From Enterobacteriaceae bacterium 4M9 (GTDB lineage: Bacteria; Pseudomonadota; Gammaproteobacteria; Enterobacterales; Enterobacteriaceae), in assembly GCA_010092695.1 (NCBI GenBank), contig JAADJJ010000001.1:124001-188000 (forward strand): DNA of 64,000 nt. Direction: 5' to 3'. Every line of letters starts with the position of its first letter. The stretch's first letter is position 1. A program made the translations under genes and the position numbers. This document shows, piece by piece, positions 28,069-37,061 of this stretch. The notes under the pieces were generated by a model. The model was not told the origin of the DNA, made no database searches, and saw nothing but the letters and a program-made list of their open reading frames with translations.

Positions 28069-29338
28069 ATGAGGGGAAAGGCGATCGCTTTATTAACATG
28101 GGAGAGAACTCTCCGACCCATGATCTACGCCAGCGCACTCAGCGCTGGCGTTTTGCTATGCCCGTCAGTTACCCACGCGGATGACCGCACTCAGCTTAAA
28201 AACCTCCAGCAAGACATTGCCACGAAAGAACGCGCCGTGCGCCAGCAGCAGCAGCAGCGCGCCTCACTCCTTGAGCAGCTACAAGCCCAGGAAAAAGCAA
28301 TTGCCACTGCCGCGCGTAAGCTGCGGGAAACGCAAAATACACTGGAACAGCTTAATCGCCAGATTAGTGAAATGAACGCCTCCGTGGCTCGCCTTGAAAA
28401 GCAGCGCGCAGCGCAGGAGCGTAACCTGGCAGCCCAGCTTGATGCCGCGTTTCGCCAGGGGCCGCATTCTGGCATTGAGCTACTGCTCAGCAATGAGCAG
28501 AGCCAGCGTGGCCAGCGATTACAGGCCTATTTCGGCTACCTGAACCAGGCGCGCCAGGAAACCATTGCGCAGCTACAGCAAACGCGTGCAGAAGTGACCG
28601 AACAACGCGCCGCGCTGGAAGAAAAACAGTCACAGCAGCAGACGCTGCTCTACAGCCAGCGCGCCCAGCAGGCAAAGCTTGAAGAAGCCCGCAACGAGCG
28701 CAAAAAAAACCCTGAGCAGCCTTGAGTCCTCCATCCAGAAAGGCCAGCAACAGCTCAGCGAGTTGCGCCGTAACGAATCCCGCCTGCGCGACAGCATCTC
28801 CCGTGCCGAAGCCGCAGCCAAAGCGCGCGCCGAGCGCGAGGCGAAAGAAGCCCAGCAGGTGCGCAACCGCCAGCAGGAAGCCACCCGCAAAGGGACCACC
28901 TATAAGCCAACACAAAGCGAACAATCACTGATAGCACGTACCGGCGGCCTCGGTGCACCCCGTGGTCAGGCCCGGTGGCCGGTCAGGGGGTCGCTGCTGC
29001 ATCGCTACGGCGAACAGCTGCAAGGTGAGCTACGCTGGAAGGGCATCGTTATCGGTGCGTCTGAAGGTACCGAAGTGCGAGCTATTGCCGATGGGCGTGT
29101 GATTCTTGCCGACTGGCTACAGGGCTATGGTCTGGTGGTGGTTGTAGAACACGGCAAAGGCGATATGAGCCTATACGGCTATAATCAGAGCGCACTGGTT
29201 AACGTTGGCGCGCAAGTTCGCGCAGGTCAGCCCGTCGCACTGGTGGGCAGCAGTGGTGGTCAGGGCAGACCGTCACTTTATTTTGAAATCCGACGCCAGG
29301 GTCAGGCTGTAAATCCACTGCCGTGGTTAGGAAGATGA
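28069..29338 (+). pseudogene. envC: murein hydrolase activator EnvC, frameshifted in an A8 tract
   Basis: EnvC is the periplasmic activator of AmiA/AmiB during septum splitting. The first reading frame (28069-28725) covers a signal peptide and most of the coiled coil. It shifts at a run of eight A (28702-28709) and then ends in an unrelated NPEQP tail. The rest of the coil and the degenerate LytM domain (SGGQGRPSLYFEIRRQGQAV) continue in the +1 frame to 29338. Removing one A restores an uninterrupted E. coli-like protein of about 422 residues. The downstream part shows no other damage, so a sequencing error, slippage or a very recent mutation are all possible. Confidence 0.85.
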
Positions 29339-29341
29339 GTT

Positions 29342-30295
29342 TTGTTGCAATTTCAACGCGTTTTTTTTGCTCTGGCCGCCACGCTGGGGCTGGCGGCTGT
29401 TCCCGCGCATGCCGGTAAACTGGCGCTGGTAATTGATGATTTTGGCTACCGTCCGCAGCAGGAAAACCAGGTCATTGCCCTTCCTGCGCCGGTCTCCGTT
29501 GCCGTTTTGCCTAATGCACCTCATGCTAAAGAGATGGCAATAAAGGCTCACAATGCCGGTCATGAAGTCCTTATCCACTTGCCGATGGCGCCGCTCAGTA
29601 AACAACCGCTTGAGAAAGACACCTTACGCCCGGACATGAGCAGCACCGAAATTGAGCGCATCATCCGCGACGCCGTCAATAAAGTGCCGTATGCGGTGGG
29701 CCTGAATAATCATATGGGCAGCGCCATGACTTCCAGCCTGTTCGGCATGCAAAAAGTGATGCAGGCGCTGGAAAGTTACAACCTTTACTTTCTCGATAGC
29801 ATGACAATTGGCAACAGCCAGGCCATGCGTGCAGCCTCTGGCACCGGCGTGAAGGTAATAAAGCGTAAGGTATTTCTTGACGACAACCAGAACGAGGCCG
29901 CTATTCGCCAACAGTTTACCCGCGCAGTAGAGCTGGCACGCCGCCATGGCTCAGCCATTGCCATTGGGCACCCACATCCTTCCACCGTTCGTGTACTGCA
30001 ACAGATGATCCCGACACTCCCTGCGGATATCACTCTGGTACGCCCGGGTTCACTGCTGAACGAACCGCAGGTGGACAACTCCACGCCAGACACGCGTCCG
30101 GTTTCACCGCGCCCTCAGGAGCCATCGGCCCCACGTAACCCATTTCGTGGCGTGAAAGAGTGTCGGGTCAAACACTCGCCGGAACCGGTTAACGCAACCC
30201 GTTTCTTCACCGTTCTGCGTGACAGCATCAGCGAAAGTACGCTGGTGAAATACTACCAGCTGCAATGGCAGGGGTGGGACAACCCGCGCAGGTAA
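29342..30295 (+). CDS. yibQ: divergent polysaccharide deacetylase YibQ
   Basis: The 317 residues comprise a signal peptide (to about 25, AHA) and a divergent polysaccharide-deacetylase (NodB-like) fold with LVIDDFGYRP, HLPMAP, NNHMGS and IGHPHP blocks. The start is a TTG at 29342, three bases after envC; no ATG lies before the signal peptide. It is linked to envC as in E. coli. Substrate unknown. The stop lies six bases from that of convergent waaH. Confidence 0.9.
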   Translation: MLQFQRVFFALAATLGLAAVPAHAGKLALVIDDFGYRPQQENQVIALPAPVSVAVLPNAPHAKEMAIKAHNAGHEVLIHLPMAPLSKQPLEKDTLRPDMSSTEIERIIRDAVNKVPYAVGLNNHMGSAMTSSLFGMQKVMQALESYNLYFLDSMTIGNSQAMRAASGTGVKVIKRKVFLDDNQNEAAIRQQFTRAVELARRHGSAIAIGHPHPSTVRVLQQMIPTLPADITLVRPGSLLNEPQVDNSTPDTRPVSPRPQEPSAPRNPFRGVKECRVKHSPEPVNATRFFTVLRDSISESTLVKYYQLQWQGWDNPRR

Positions 30296-30301
30296 ACCCC
30301 G

Positions 30302-31339
30302 TTATTTAAAAGACAGCAGTCTACGGGCGCGGGCCACTCCGCGCTCGTGCGCTTTTCTGGCACGCCAGGTGTACAGGCGCACAACCCACAGCAGCGCCTG
30401 ATACCATAGCTTCACACTGCGCGCATTACACAACATCCGCGTATGGGTGCCACTGGCAATGATTTCTGAAATAAGTTGCTGCTTTGTTTGCTCACAGGGT
30501 TCCTTACGCACCGAACGACAAACGCGCAGCGCCTCGCGGGTAATCTGACTGCGAAATTCCGGATAAATGGTTATCTTGTGCGCGTAGTCCTGATTGAGCT
30601 TTTCCAGTAGCCGGGTAATACGAATGTAATGGCGCTGGTAGATAAGATGTTTCTCACCGCTGCGGGGCATGCGGCTAACGGACTGGTCATGAATGGAATA
30701 GCGATAAAGCGGCTGTTGGGTATAGCGCACGCGACGCGCGTTAAAGAGAATTTCCGTGGTCCATGGAATATCTTCATGATAGAGGCCAGGAATAAATCGC
30801 AGGTTCAGGCGGTTAATCAATTCACGGCGATAAATGCCCATCCACACAACGTGAGTCCAGCGGTACGAGGCCAGACCTTTACGTAACCACTGCGGGCCAC
30901 TTAATACCTCTGTGGATGCCAGACGCCTGGCAGGAATACCGCAGCTGTAGCTTCCGGTGCGCACATTAAACCAGTCGGCGTTGCACTGTGCCACATCGAG
31001 ATTATCGTCGGTGGCCATTGTTATCAGCACATCGTACATATCGGGATAAACGATATCGTCAGCATCAACAAACGCAATGTATTCACCACGAGCAATGTTC
31101 AGTGCACGATTGCGCGCCGCAGAGCAGCCCTGGTTTTGCTGATGAATGAGCGTGATATGCAGGTATTTATTGGCGTAATGGCGGGCAATATCAGGTGAAT
31201 GGTCCGAAGAGCCATCATTAATAATGATAATTTCCAGATTTGAACAGGTTTGTGCAATCAGAGAATCCATACAGGCAGTAAATGCATCGCCCGCATTATA
31301 AAGCGGCACAATAACACTCAGCTTTATGCTATCCGTCAT
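30302..31339 (-). CDS. waaH: LPS core glucuronosyltransferase WaaH (YibD), GT2
   Basis: In E. coli WaaH adds glucuronic acid to heptose III when phosphate is limiting. The 345-residue protein has a GT-A GT2 fold with LSVIVPLYNAGD, INDGSSD, the DXD-type FVDADDIVY and a WTTEILFNA acceptor region, and a basic C-terminal tail that would sit on the membrane. The gene has the K-12 position between yibQ and tdh. I did not find a clear PhoB box, but an inverted repeat lies upstream at 31360-31387. Confidence 0.88.
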   Translation of the reverse strand: MTDSIKLSVIVPLYNAGDAFTACMDSLIAQTCSNLEIIIINDGSSDHSPDIARHYANKYLHITLIHQQNQGCSAARNRALNIARGEYIAFVDADDIVYPDMYDVLITMATDDNLDVAQCNADWFNVRTGSYSCGIPARRLASTEVLSGPQWLRKGLASYRWTHVVWMGIYRRELINRLNLRFIPGLYHEDIPWTTEILFNARRVRYTQQPLYRYSIHDQSVSRMPRSGEKHLIYQRHYIRITRLLEKLNQDYAHKITIYPEFRSQITREALRVCRSVRKEPCEQTKQQLISEIIASGTHTRMLCNARSVKLWYQALLWVVRLYTWRARKAHERGVARARRLLSFK

Positions 31340-31359
31340 TCTTTTTATTTCCGGCCATC

Positions 31360-31387
31360 CATGTTTATTATTATTGTTATAAACATG
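31360..31387. promoter_or_regulatory. inverted repeat upstream of waaH
   Basis: CATGTTTAT (31360-31368) and ATAAACATG (31379-31387) are a perfect 9-bp inverted repeat with a 10-base spacer. It lies 21 bases before the waaH start, within 280 bp of AT-rich DNA between waaH and tdh. It could be an operator or a leader hairpin. Confidence 0.5.
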
Positions 31388-31578
31388 TTTTCTTAAATGA
31401 ATATTAAGGGAAAATCAAAATACGCTTAATGAATTGATAAGCAGAGCTTATTCCATGTGTCAATTAACGTTCATAATAAGCGAGATAAGCTAACCGATAA
31501 AAAGAGTGGACAGCAACGGGTAATTTGTCTTATTTATACAATGAGATATTTTACAAATTAACAATGAGTTTATAACAA

Positions 31579-31611
31579 CAAAAAAGGAGCAGGCCGAAAA
31601 ATCGACCTGCT
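31579..31611 (-). terminator. terminator of kbl-tdh
   Basis: On the reverse strand AGCAGGTCGA and TCGGCCTGCT pair with one mismatch, followed by CCTTTTTTG, seven bases past the tdh stop. Confidence 0.75.
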
Positions 31612-31617
31612 AATATA

Positions 31618-32643
31618 TTAATCCCAGGAAAGAATCACTTTCCCTGATTGCCCTGAACGCATCGCGTCAAAGCCTTTCTGGAATTCATCGACAGAAAAAC
31701 GGTGGGTAATAATTGGAGAAAGATCGAGACCAGACTGAATCAGCGCCGCCATTTTATACCAGGTTTCAAACATCTCCCGGCCATAAATTCCCTTAATGAA
31801 TAACCCTTTGAAGATAACGTTATTCCAGTCGATAGCCATCTCACCGGGCGGGATCCCAAGCATTGCAATACGGCCACCGTGATTCATCGTATCCAGCATG
31901 GTGCGAAACGCCGCAGGCGCACCGGACATCTCCAGCCCAACATCAAAGCCTTCAGTCATCCCTAACTCGGCCATCACGTCGGTTAAGCTCTGCTGGCTAA
32001 CGTTGACCGCCCGCGTTACGCCCATATCACGCGCCAGCGCCAGGCGGTGTTCGTTTATATCGGTGATAACCACGTGACGTGCGCCCACGTGTTTTGCCAC
32101 CGCCGCGGCCATAATGCCAATTGGCCCGGCACCGGACACCAGCACGTCCTCACCCACCAGATCAAACGACAGTGCGGTGTGTACCGCATTACCAAAGGGA
32201 TCGAAAATAGCGGCCAGATCGTCTGAAATATTGTCAGGGATTTTAAAGGCGTTGAACGCAGGCAATACCAGGTACTCGGCAAAGCAGCCCGGACGGTTAA
32301 CGCCTACCCCCACGGTGTTACGACACAAATGCGTACGCCCGGCGCGGCAGTTTCGACAATGCCCGCAGGTAATGTGGCCTTCACCAGAAACCCGGTCGCC
32401 AATGTTAAAGCCGCGCACTTCCTGGCCAATACCTACCACTTCACCGACGTATTCATGACCAACCACCATCGGCACTGGAATGGTCTTCTGCGACCAGTCG
32501 TCCCAGTTGTAGATATGCACATCAGTGCCGCAGATAGCCGTTTTACGAATCTTAATCAGCAAATCATTGTGGCCCACTTCCGGCACCGGGACATCGGTCA
32601 TCCAGATGCCTTCTTCCGCTTTCAGTTTCGCTAATGCTTTCAT
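31618..32643 (-). CDS. tdh: L-threonine 3-dehydrogenase Tdh
   Basis: Tdh oxidises threonine to 2-amino-3-ketobutyrate with NAD+. It is a 341-residue zinc medium-chain dehydrogenase: catalytic Cys 38 in ICGTDVHIY, four structural-zinc cysteines in CGHCRNCRAGRTHLC (about 93-107) and the NAD loop GAGPIGIMAA. It is cotranscribed with kbl, nine bases apart, giving the two-step threonine-to-glycine route. Confidence 0.97.
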   Translation of the reverse strand: MKALAKLKAEEGIWMTDVPVPEVGHNDLLIKIRKTAICGTDVHIYNWDDWSQKTIPVPMVVGHEYVGEVVGIGQEVRGFNIGDRVSGEGHITCGHCRNCRAGRTHLCRNTVGVGVNRPGCFAEYLVLPAFNAFKIPDNISDDLAAIFDPFGNAVHTALSFDLVGEDVLVSGAGPIGIMAAAVAKHVGARHVVITDINEHRLALARDMGVTRAVNVSQQSLTDVMAELGMTEGFDVGLEMSGAPAAFRTMLDTMNHGGRIAMLGIPPGEMAIDWNNVIFKGLFIKGIYGREMFETWYKMAALIQSGLDLSPIITHRFSVDEFQKGFDAMRSGQSGKVILSWD

Positions 32644-32652
32644 CGCTTATCC

Positions 32653-33849
32653 TCAGGAAATCACGCCTGACTGCTTACCAATACGAATAAAGGCCGCGAC
32701 CGCGCGTTCAATCTGCTCCGGCGTATGGGCCGCTGACATTTGTGTGCGAATACGCGCCTGGCCCTTAGGCACTACCGGATAGAAGAATCCGGTGACGTAA
32801 ATCCCCTCTTTTTGCAGCTCGCGTGCGAAGGATTGCGCCACAACAGCGTCGCCCAGCATCACCGGAATAATGGCGTGATCGGCGCCTGCGAGCGTAAAGC
32901 CTGCGGCGGTCATTTTCTCGCGAAACAACCGCGCGTTGCGCCACAGGTTGTCGCGCAGTTCATCGCCAGACGCCAGCATCTCCAGCACCTTGATGGAAGC
33001 TGACACAATCGCCGGGGCCAGCGAGTTGGAGAACAGATACGGGCGCGAGCGCTGACGCAGCCATTCCACCACCTCTTTACGCGCTGCCGTGTAACCACCG
33101 GATGCCCCGCCCAGTGCCTTACCCAGCGTGCCGGTAATGATATCCACGCGTCCCATGACATCGCAGTACTCGTGCGTCCCACGTCCGTTAGCACCGACAA
33201 ATCCCACCGCGTGAGAGTCATCGACCATCACCAGCGCGTTGTATTTATCTGCAAGGTCACATACGCCTTGCAGATTGGCGATAACACCATCCATCGAAAA
33301 CACACCGTCGGTGGCTATCATGACGTGACGCGCGCCTGCTGCACGCGCCTCTTTCAGACAGGTTTCCAGCTCATTCATGTCGTTATTGGCGTAGCGATAA
33401 CGTTTTGCCTTGCAAAGGCGCACACCGTCAATAATTGACGCATGGTTCAGCGCATCGGAGATGATGGCATCCTCAGCGCCCAGCAGTGTCTCAAACAGGC
33501 CGCCGTTGGCGTCAAAGCAAGAGGAGTACAAAATGGCATCTTCCATCCCGAGAAATGTCGCCAGCTGCTGCTCCAGCGCTTTATGGCTGTCCTGAGTGCC
33601 GCAAATAAAACGCACGGATGCCATCCCAAAACCGTGGTTGTCCATGCCCTGCTTCGCGGCCTCAATCAGTGCCGGGTGGTTTGCCAGACCGAGATAGTTA
33701 TTGGCGCAAAAATTAATCACGTGGCTGCCGTCAGCGACCGTGATATCTGCCTGCTGCGCAGAGGTGATGATGCGTTCTTCCTTAAACAGCCCCTCTGCCC
33801 GCGCCGTATCCAGACTGGCTGTTAACTGCTGATAAAAATCTTCCCGCAT
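32653..33849 (-). CDS. kbl: glycine C-acetyltransferase (2-amino-3-ketobutyrate CoA ligase) Kbl
   Basis: Kbl is a PLP enzyme that splits 2-amino-3-ketobutyrate with CoA into glycine and acetyl-CoA. The 398 residues equal E. coli. The PLP lysine lies in TLGKALGGASGG (about 244), with DDSHAVGF and the N-terminal CANNYLGLA also conserved. Divergent from hldD across a 228-bp region. Confidence 0.97.
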   Translation of the reverse strand: MREDFYQQLTASLDTARAEGLFKEERIITSAQQADITVADGSHVINFCANNYLGLANHPALIEAAKQGMDNHGFGMASVRFICGTQDSHKALEQQLATFLGMEDAILYSSCFDANGGLFETLLGAEDAIISDALNHASIIDGVRLCKAKRYRYANNDMNELETCLKEARAAGARHVMIATDGVFSMDGVIANLQGVCDLADKYNALVMVDDSHAVGFVGANGRGTHEYCDVMGRVDIITGTLGKALGGASGGYTAARKEVVEWLRQRSRPYLFSNSLAPAIVSASIKVLEMLASGDELRDNLWRNARLFREKMTAAGFTLAGADHAIIPVMLGDAVVAQSFARELQKEGIYVTGFFYPVVPKGQARIRTQMSAAHTPEQIERAVAAFIRIGKQSGVIS

Positions 33850-34077
33850 TTCATTTCTCCAGGCATAGCAAGTTTCAGATACTTTACCTAAAGGTCAATC
33901 CACTAACGAGATGACGCTTCAGGGAATTTATATTTTGCAGCACAAATCACGAACATTCAGACAAAGCTGTCGTCATTGCGTCGCTGGCGGATGCCGGTAA
34001 CGGTGATGTGATGGTATGATATTAGTCATTAGTGCCCGGAAAGCCCTCCGGGCCCCATGTTTACAAGGTTAACGCTT

Positions 34078-35010
34078 ATGATCATCGTCACCGGCGGCGC
34101 CGGCTTTATCGGTAGCAACATTGTGAAGGCGCTGAATGAACTCGGCCGCAAAGACATTCTGGTCGTCGACAATCTTAAAGATGGCACCAAATTCGTTAAT
34201 CTGGTCGACCTCGACATTGCCGACTACATGGATAAAGAAGACTTTATCATGCAGATAATGGCGGGTGACGACTTTGGCGACATTGAGGCGGTGTTCCATG
34301 AAGGTGCCTGCTCGTCCACGACCGAGTGGGACGGCAAGTACATGATGGACAACAACTATCAGTACTCCAAAGAACTGCTGCATTTCTGCCTTGAGCGCGA
34401 AATTCCGTTCCTGTATGCCTCATCAGCCGCTACCTACGGCGGGCGTTCCAGCGACTTTATCGAGTCACGCGAATACGAACAGCCGCTCAACGTGTACGGT
34501 TATTCCAAGTTTCTTTTCGATCAGTACGTGCGCGAGATCCTGCCTGAAGCCGACTCCCAGGTTGTCGGCTTTCGCTATTTCAACGTCTATGGGCCGCGTG
34601 AGGGTCACAAAGGCAGCATGGCAAGCGTTGCCTTCCACCTGAATACCCAGCTTAACAACGGTGAAAGCCCGAAGCTTTTCGAAGGTAGCGACGGTTTTAA
34701 GCGTGACTTTATCTACGTCGGTGACGTTGCGGCCGTCAATCTGTGGTTCTGGCAAAACGGTGTCTCTGGCATCTTTAACTGCGGTACTGGCCGCGCAGAA
34801 TCCTTCCAGGCCGTAGCCGATGCCGCTCTGGCTTATCATAAAAAAGGCAGCCTCGAATACATTCCCTTCCCGGATAAGCTCAAAGGGCGCTATCAGGCCT
34901 TTACCCAGGCAGATTTAACCAAGCTGCGCGCGGCGGGCTATGACAAACCGTTCAAAACCGTTGCCGAAGGCGTGACGGAATACATGGCATGGCTTAACCG
35001 AGACGCATAA
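34078..35010 (+). CDS. hldD: ADP-L-glycero-D-manno-heptose-6-epimerase HldD
   Basis: HldD makes the ADP-heptose donor for the LPS inner core. The 310-residue SDR protein has GGAGFIGSN (6-14) for NADP, and Tyr 140 and Lys 144 in the YGYSK catalytic motif. The ATG at 34078 matches E. coli. Upstream is a -10-like TATGAT (34015-34020) and a GCCCGGA hairpin (34034-34053). First gene of the forward LPS operon; K-12 htrL, normally upstream, is absent. Confidence 0.97.
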   Translation: MIIVTGGAGFIGSNIVKALNELGRKDILVVDNLKDGTKFVNLVDLDIADYMDKEDFIMQIMAGDDFGDIEAVFHEGACSSTTEWDGKYMMDNNYQYSKELLHFCLEREIPFLYASSAATYGGRSSDFIESREYEQPLNVYGYSKFLFDQYVREILPEADSQVVGFRYFNVYGPREGHKGSMASVAFHLNTQLNNGESPKLFEGSDGFKRDFIYVGDVAAVNLWFWQNGVSGIFNCGTGRAESFQAVADAALAYHKKGSLEYIPFPDKLKGRYQAFTQADLTKLRAAGYDKPFKTVAEGVTEYMAWLNRDA

Positions 35011-35025
35011 CGGACGGTCTGGTTT

Positions 35026-36072
35026 ATGAGAATACTGGTGGTCGGCCCGTCATGGGTGGGCGACATGATGATGTCGCAAAGTCTGTATCGCACGCTCAGG
35101 GCTCGCTATCCCCAGGCAACTATCGACGTGATGGCACCGGCATGGTGCCGTCCGCTGTTGTCACGTATGCCTGAAGTCAACGAAGCGATTGAAATGCCAC
35201 TCGGGCATGGCGCGCTGGCGCTGGGTGAACGTCGGCGGCTGGGTGTGAGCCTGCGGGCACGCCGTTATGACCGTGCGTATGTGCTTCCCAACTCGTTCAA
35301 ATCGGCGCTGGTCCCTTTCTTTGCTCATATCCCGCTACGTACCGGTTGGCGCGGCGAGATGCGCTACGGCCTGCTCAACGACGCGCGCGTGCTTGATAAG
35401 CAAGCGTGGCCGCTCATGGTTGAGCGCTATGTGGCACTGGCCTATGACAAAGGCACGATGGCCTCGGCCAAAGATCTTCCCCAGCCGCTGCTGTGGCCGC
35501 AGTTGCAGGTCAATGACGGTGAAAAAAGCCTGGCGCGAAACAGTTTCTCACTGCGCGACGAACGCCCAATTATCGGTTTTTGTCCCGGCGCGGAGTTTGG
35601 CCCGGCCAAACGCTGGCCCCACTACCACTATGCTACCCTGGCACAGTCGCTGATTAGCGAAGGTAAACAGATTGCCTTGTTTGGCTCTGCCAAAGACCAC
35701 GACGCTGGCGAGCAGATTATTGCCTCACTCCCAGCAGATATGCAGCGTTGGTGCCGTAATCTGGCGGGTGAAACGCAGCTTGAACAAGCCGTTGTGCTCA
35801 TTGCCGCCTGTGAGGCCGTGGTCACCAATGACTCCGGGCTAATGCACGTTGCGGCAGCACTGGGCCGCCCGCTGGTTGCACTCTACGGCCCCAGCAGCCC
35901 GGATTTCACGCCTCCTCTTTCCCACCAGGCGCGCGTTATTCGCCTGATTGACGGCTACCATAAGGTCCGCAAAGGCGATGGCGATGGCGGTTATCATCAG
36001 AGTCTGATTGATATCACGCCGCAAAGGGTGCTAAACGAGCTTAATGAACTGCTACAGGCTGGAGACGTGTAA
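35026..36072 (+). CDS. waaF: ADP-heptose:LPS heptosyltransferase II WaaF
   Basis: WaaF adds heptose II to heptose I of the inner core. The 348-residue GT9 enzyme begins with ILVVGPSWVGDMMMSQ and has the ADP-heptose site CPGAEFGPAKRWP and the TNDSGLMHVAAALGRP block. It is 15 bases after hldD and two bases before waaC. Confidence 0.97.
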   Translation: MRILVVGPSWVGDMMMSQSLYRTLRARYPQATIDVMAPAWCRPLLSRMPEVNEAIEMPLGHGALALGERRRLGVSLRARRYDRAYVLPNSFKSALVPFFAHIPLRTGWRGEMRYGLLNDARVLDKQAWPLMVERYVALAYDKGTMASAKDLPQPLLWPQLQVNDGEKSLARNSFSLRDERPIIGFCPGAEFGPAKRWPHYHYATLAQSLISEGKQIALFGSAKDHDAGEQIIASLPADMQRWCRNLAGETQLEQAVVLIAACEAVVTNDSGLMHVAAALGRPLVALYGPSSPDFTPPLSHQARVIRLIDGYHKVRKGDGDGGYHQSLIDITPQRVLNELNELLQAGDV

Positions 36073-36074
36073 CG

Positions 36075-37043
36075 ATGCGAGTGCTTGTCGTCAAAACGTC
36101 TTCAATGGGAGATGTCCTGCATACGTTACCCGCGCTGACCGACGCTGTTCAGGCTATTGACGATGTGCGTTTTGACTGGGTAGTTGAAGAAGGTTTTGCG
36201 CAAATTCCGTCGTGGCATAGCGCTGTGGAGCGCGTCATTCCGGTTGCGCTACGCCGCTGGCGCAAGGCCTGGTTCTCGGCACAGATTAAAGCCGAGCGCC
36301 ATGCCTTCAGGCAAACGCTGCAGGCTGTGCAATATGACGCCATCATTGATGCCCAGGGCCTGGTAAAAAGTGCGGCCCTGGTAACACGCCTGGCCAACGG
36401 TATCAAACACGGCATGGACTGGCAAAGTGCGCGTGAGCCGCTGGCAAGCCTGTTTTATAACCGCCGTCATCATATTGCAAAACCTCAACATGCCGTGGAA
36501 CGTACACGTGAATTATTTGCCAAAAGCCTCAGCTATGCTAAACCGCAATCTCAGGGCGACTATGCGATAGCAAACCATTTCCTTCACGCCTCGCAGAGCG
36601 ATGCAGGGCAATATGCGGTTTTTCTTCATGCCACCACGCGCGATGATAAGCACTGGCCAGAAGCGCACTGGCGTGAGCTGATAGCACTGATGGCATCAAC
36701 GGGTTTGCGCATTAAGCTGCCCTGGGGTGCACCCCATGAAGAAGCACGTGCCAGACGGCTGGCAGAGGGATTTGACTACGTTGAGGTATTGCCCCGGATG
36801 AGTCTGGAAGCGATAGCACAGCAGTTGGCAGGTGCTAAATTTATCGTATCGGTTGATACCGGACTCAGCCATCTTGCGGCGGCACTTGATCGCCCTAATG
36901 TAACGCTATATGGTCCAACGGATCCCGGCCTGATTGGCGGATATGGTCAGCATCAGCATGCATTAACCAGCGAAGACCAAAAAATGTCTTCAACGCATGC
37001 AGACTCAGTGAAAAATTTACTCTTACGTTTGAATAACATATAA
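36075..37043 (+). CDS. waaC: ADP-heptose:LPS heptosyltransferase I WaaC
   Basis: WaaC transfers the first heptose to Kdo2-lipid A. The 322-residue GT9 protein has VLVVKTSSMGDVLHTLPALT at the N-terminus, Asp in DAQGLVKSA, and HATTRDDKHWPEAHW plus SVDTGLSHLAAALDRP for donor binding. The base composition starts to fall towards AT near its 3' end, where the variable part of the locus begins. Confidence 0.97.
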   Translation: MRVLVVKTSSMGDVLHTLPALTDAVQAIDDVRFDWVVEEGFAQIPSWHSAVERVIPVALRRWRKAWFSAQIKAERHAFRQTLQAVQYDAIIDAQGLVKSAALVTRLANGIKHGMDWQSAREPLASLFYNRRHHIAKPQHAVERTRELFAKSLSYAKPQSQGDYAIANHFLHASQSDAGQYAVFLHATTRDDKHWPEAHWRELIALMASTGLRIKLPWGAPHEEARARRLAEGFDYVEVLPRMSLEAIAQQLAGAKFIVSVDTGLSHLAAALDRPNVTLYGPTDPGLIGGYGQHQHALTSEDQKMSSTHADSVKNLLLRLNNI

Positions 37044-37061
37044 CTATTCCAGAGTCTTATT

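Noticed and set aside
28063..28083. Second copy of the REP-like palindrome, between gpmI and envC
   Set aside because: CCTTCCCC/GGGGAAAGG pairs only imperfectly and overlaps the proposed envC start, so it is too weak to call a repeat.
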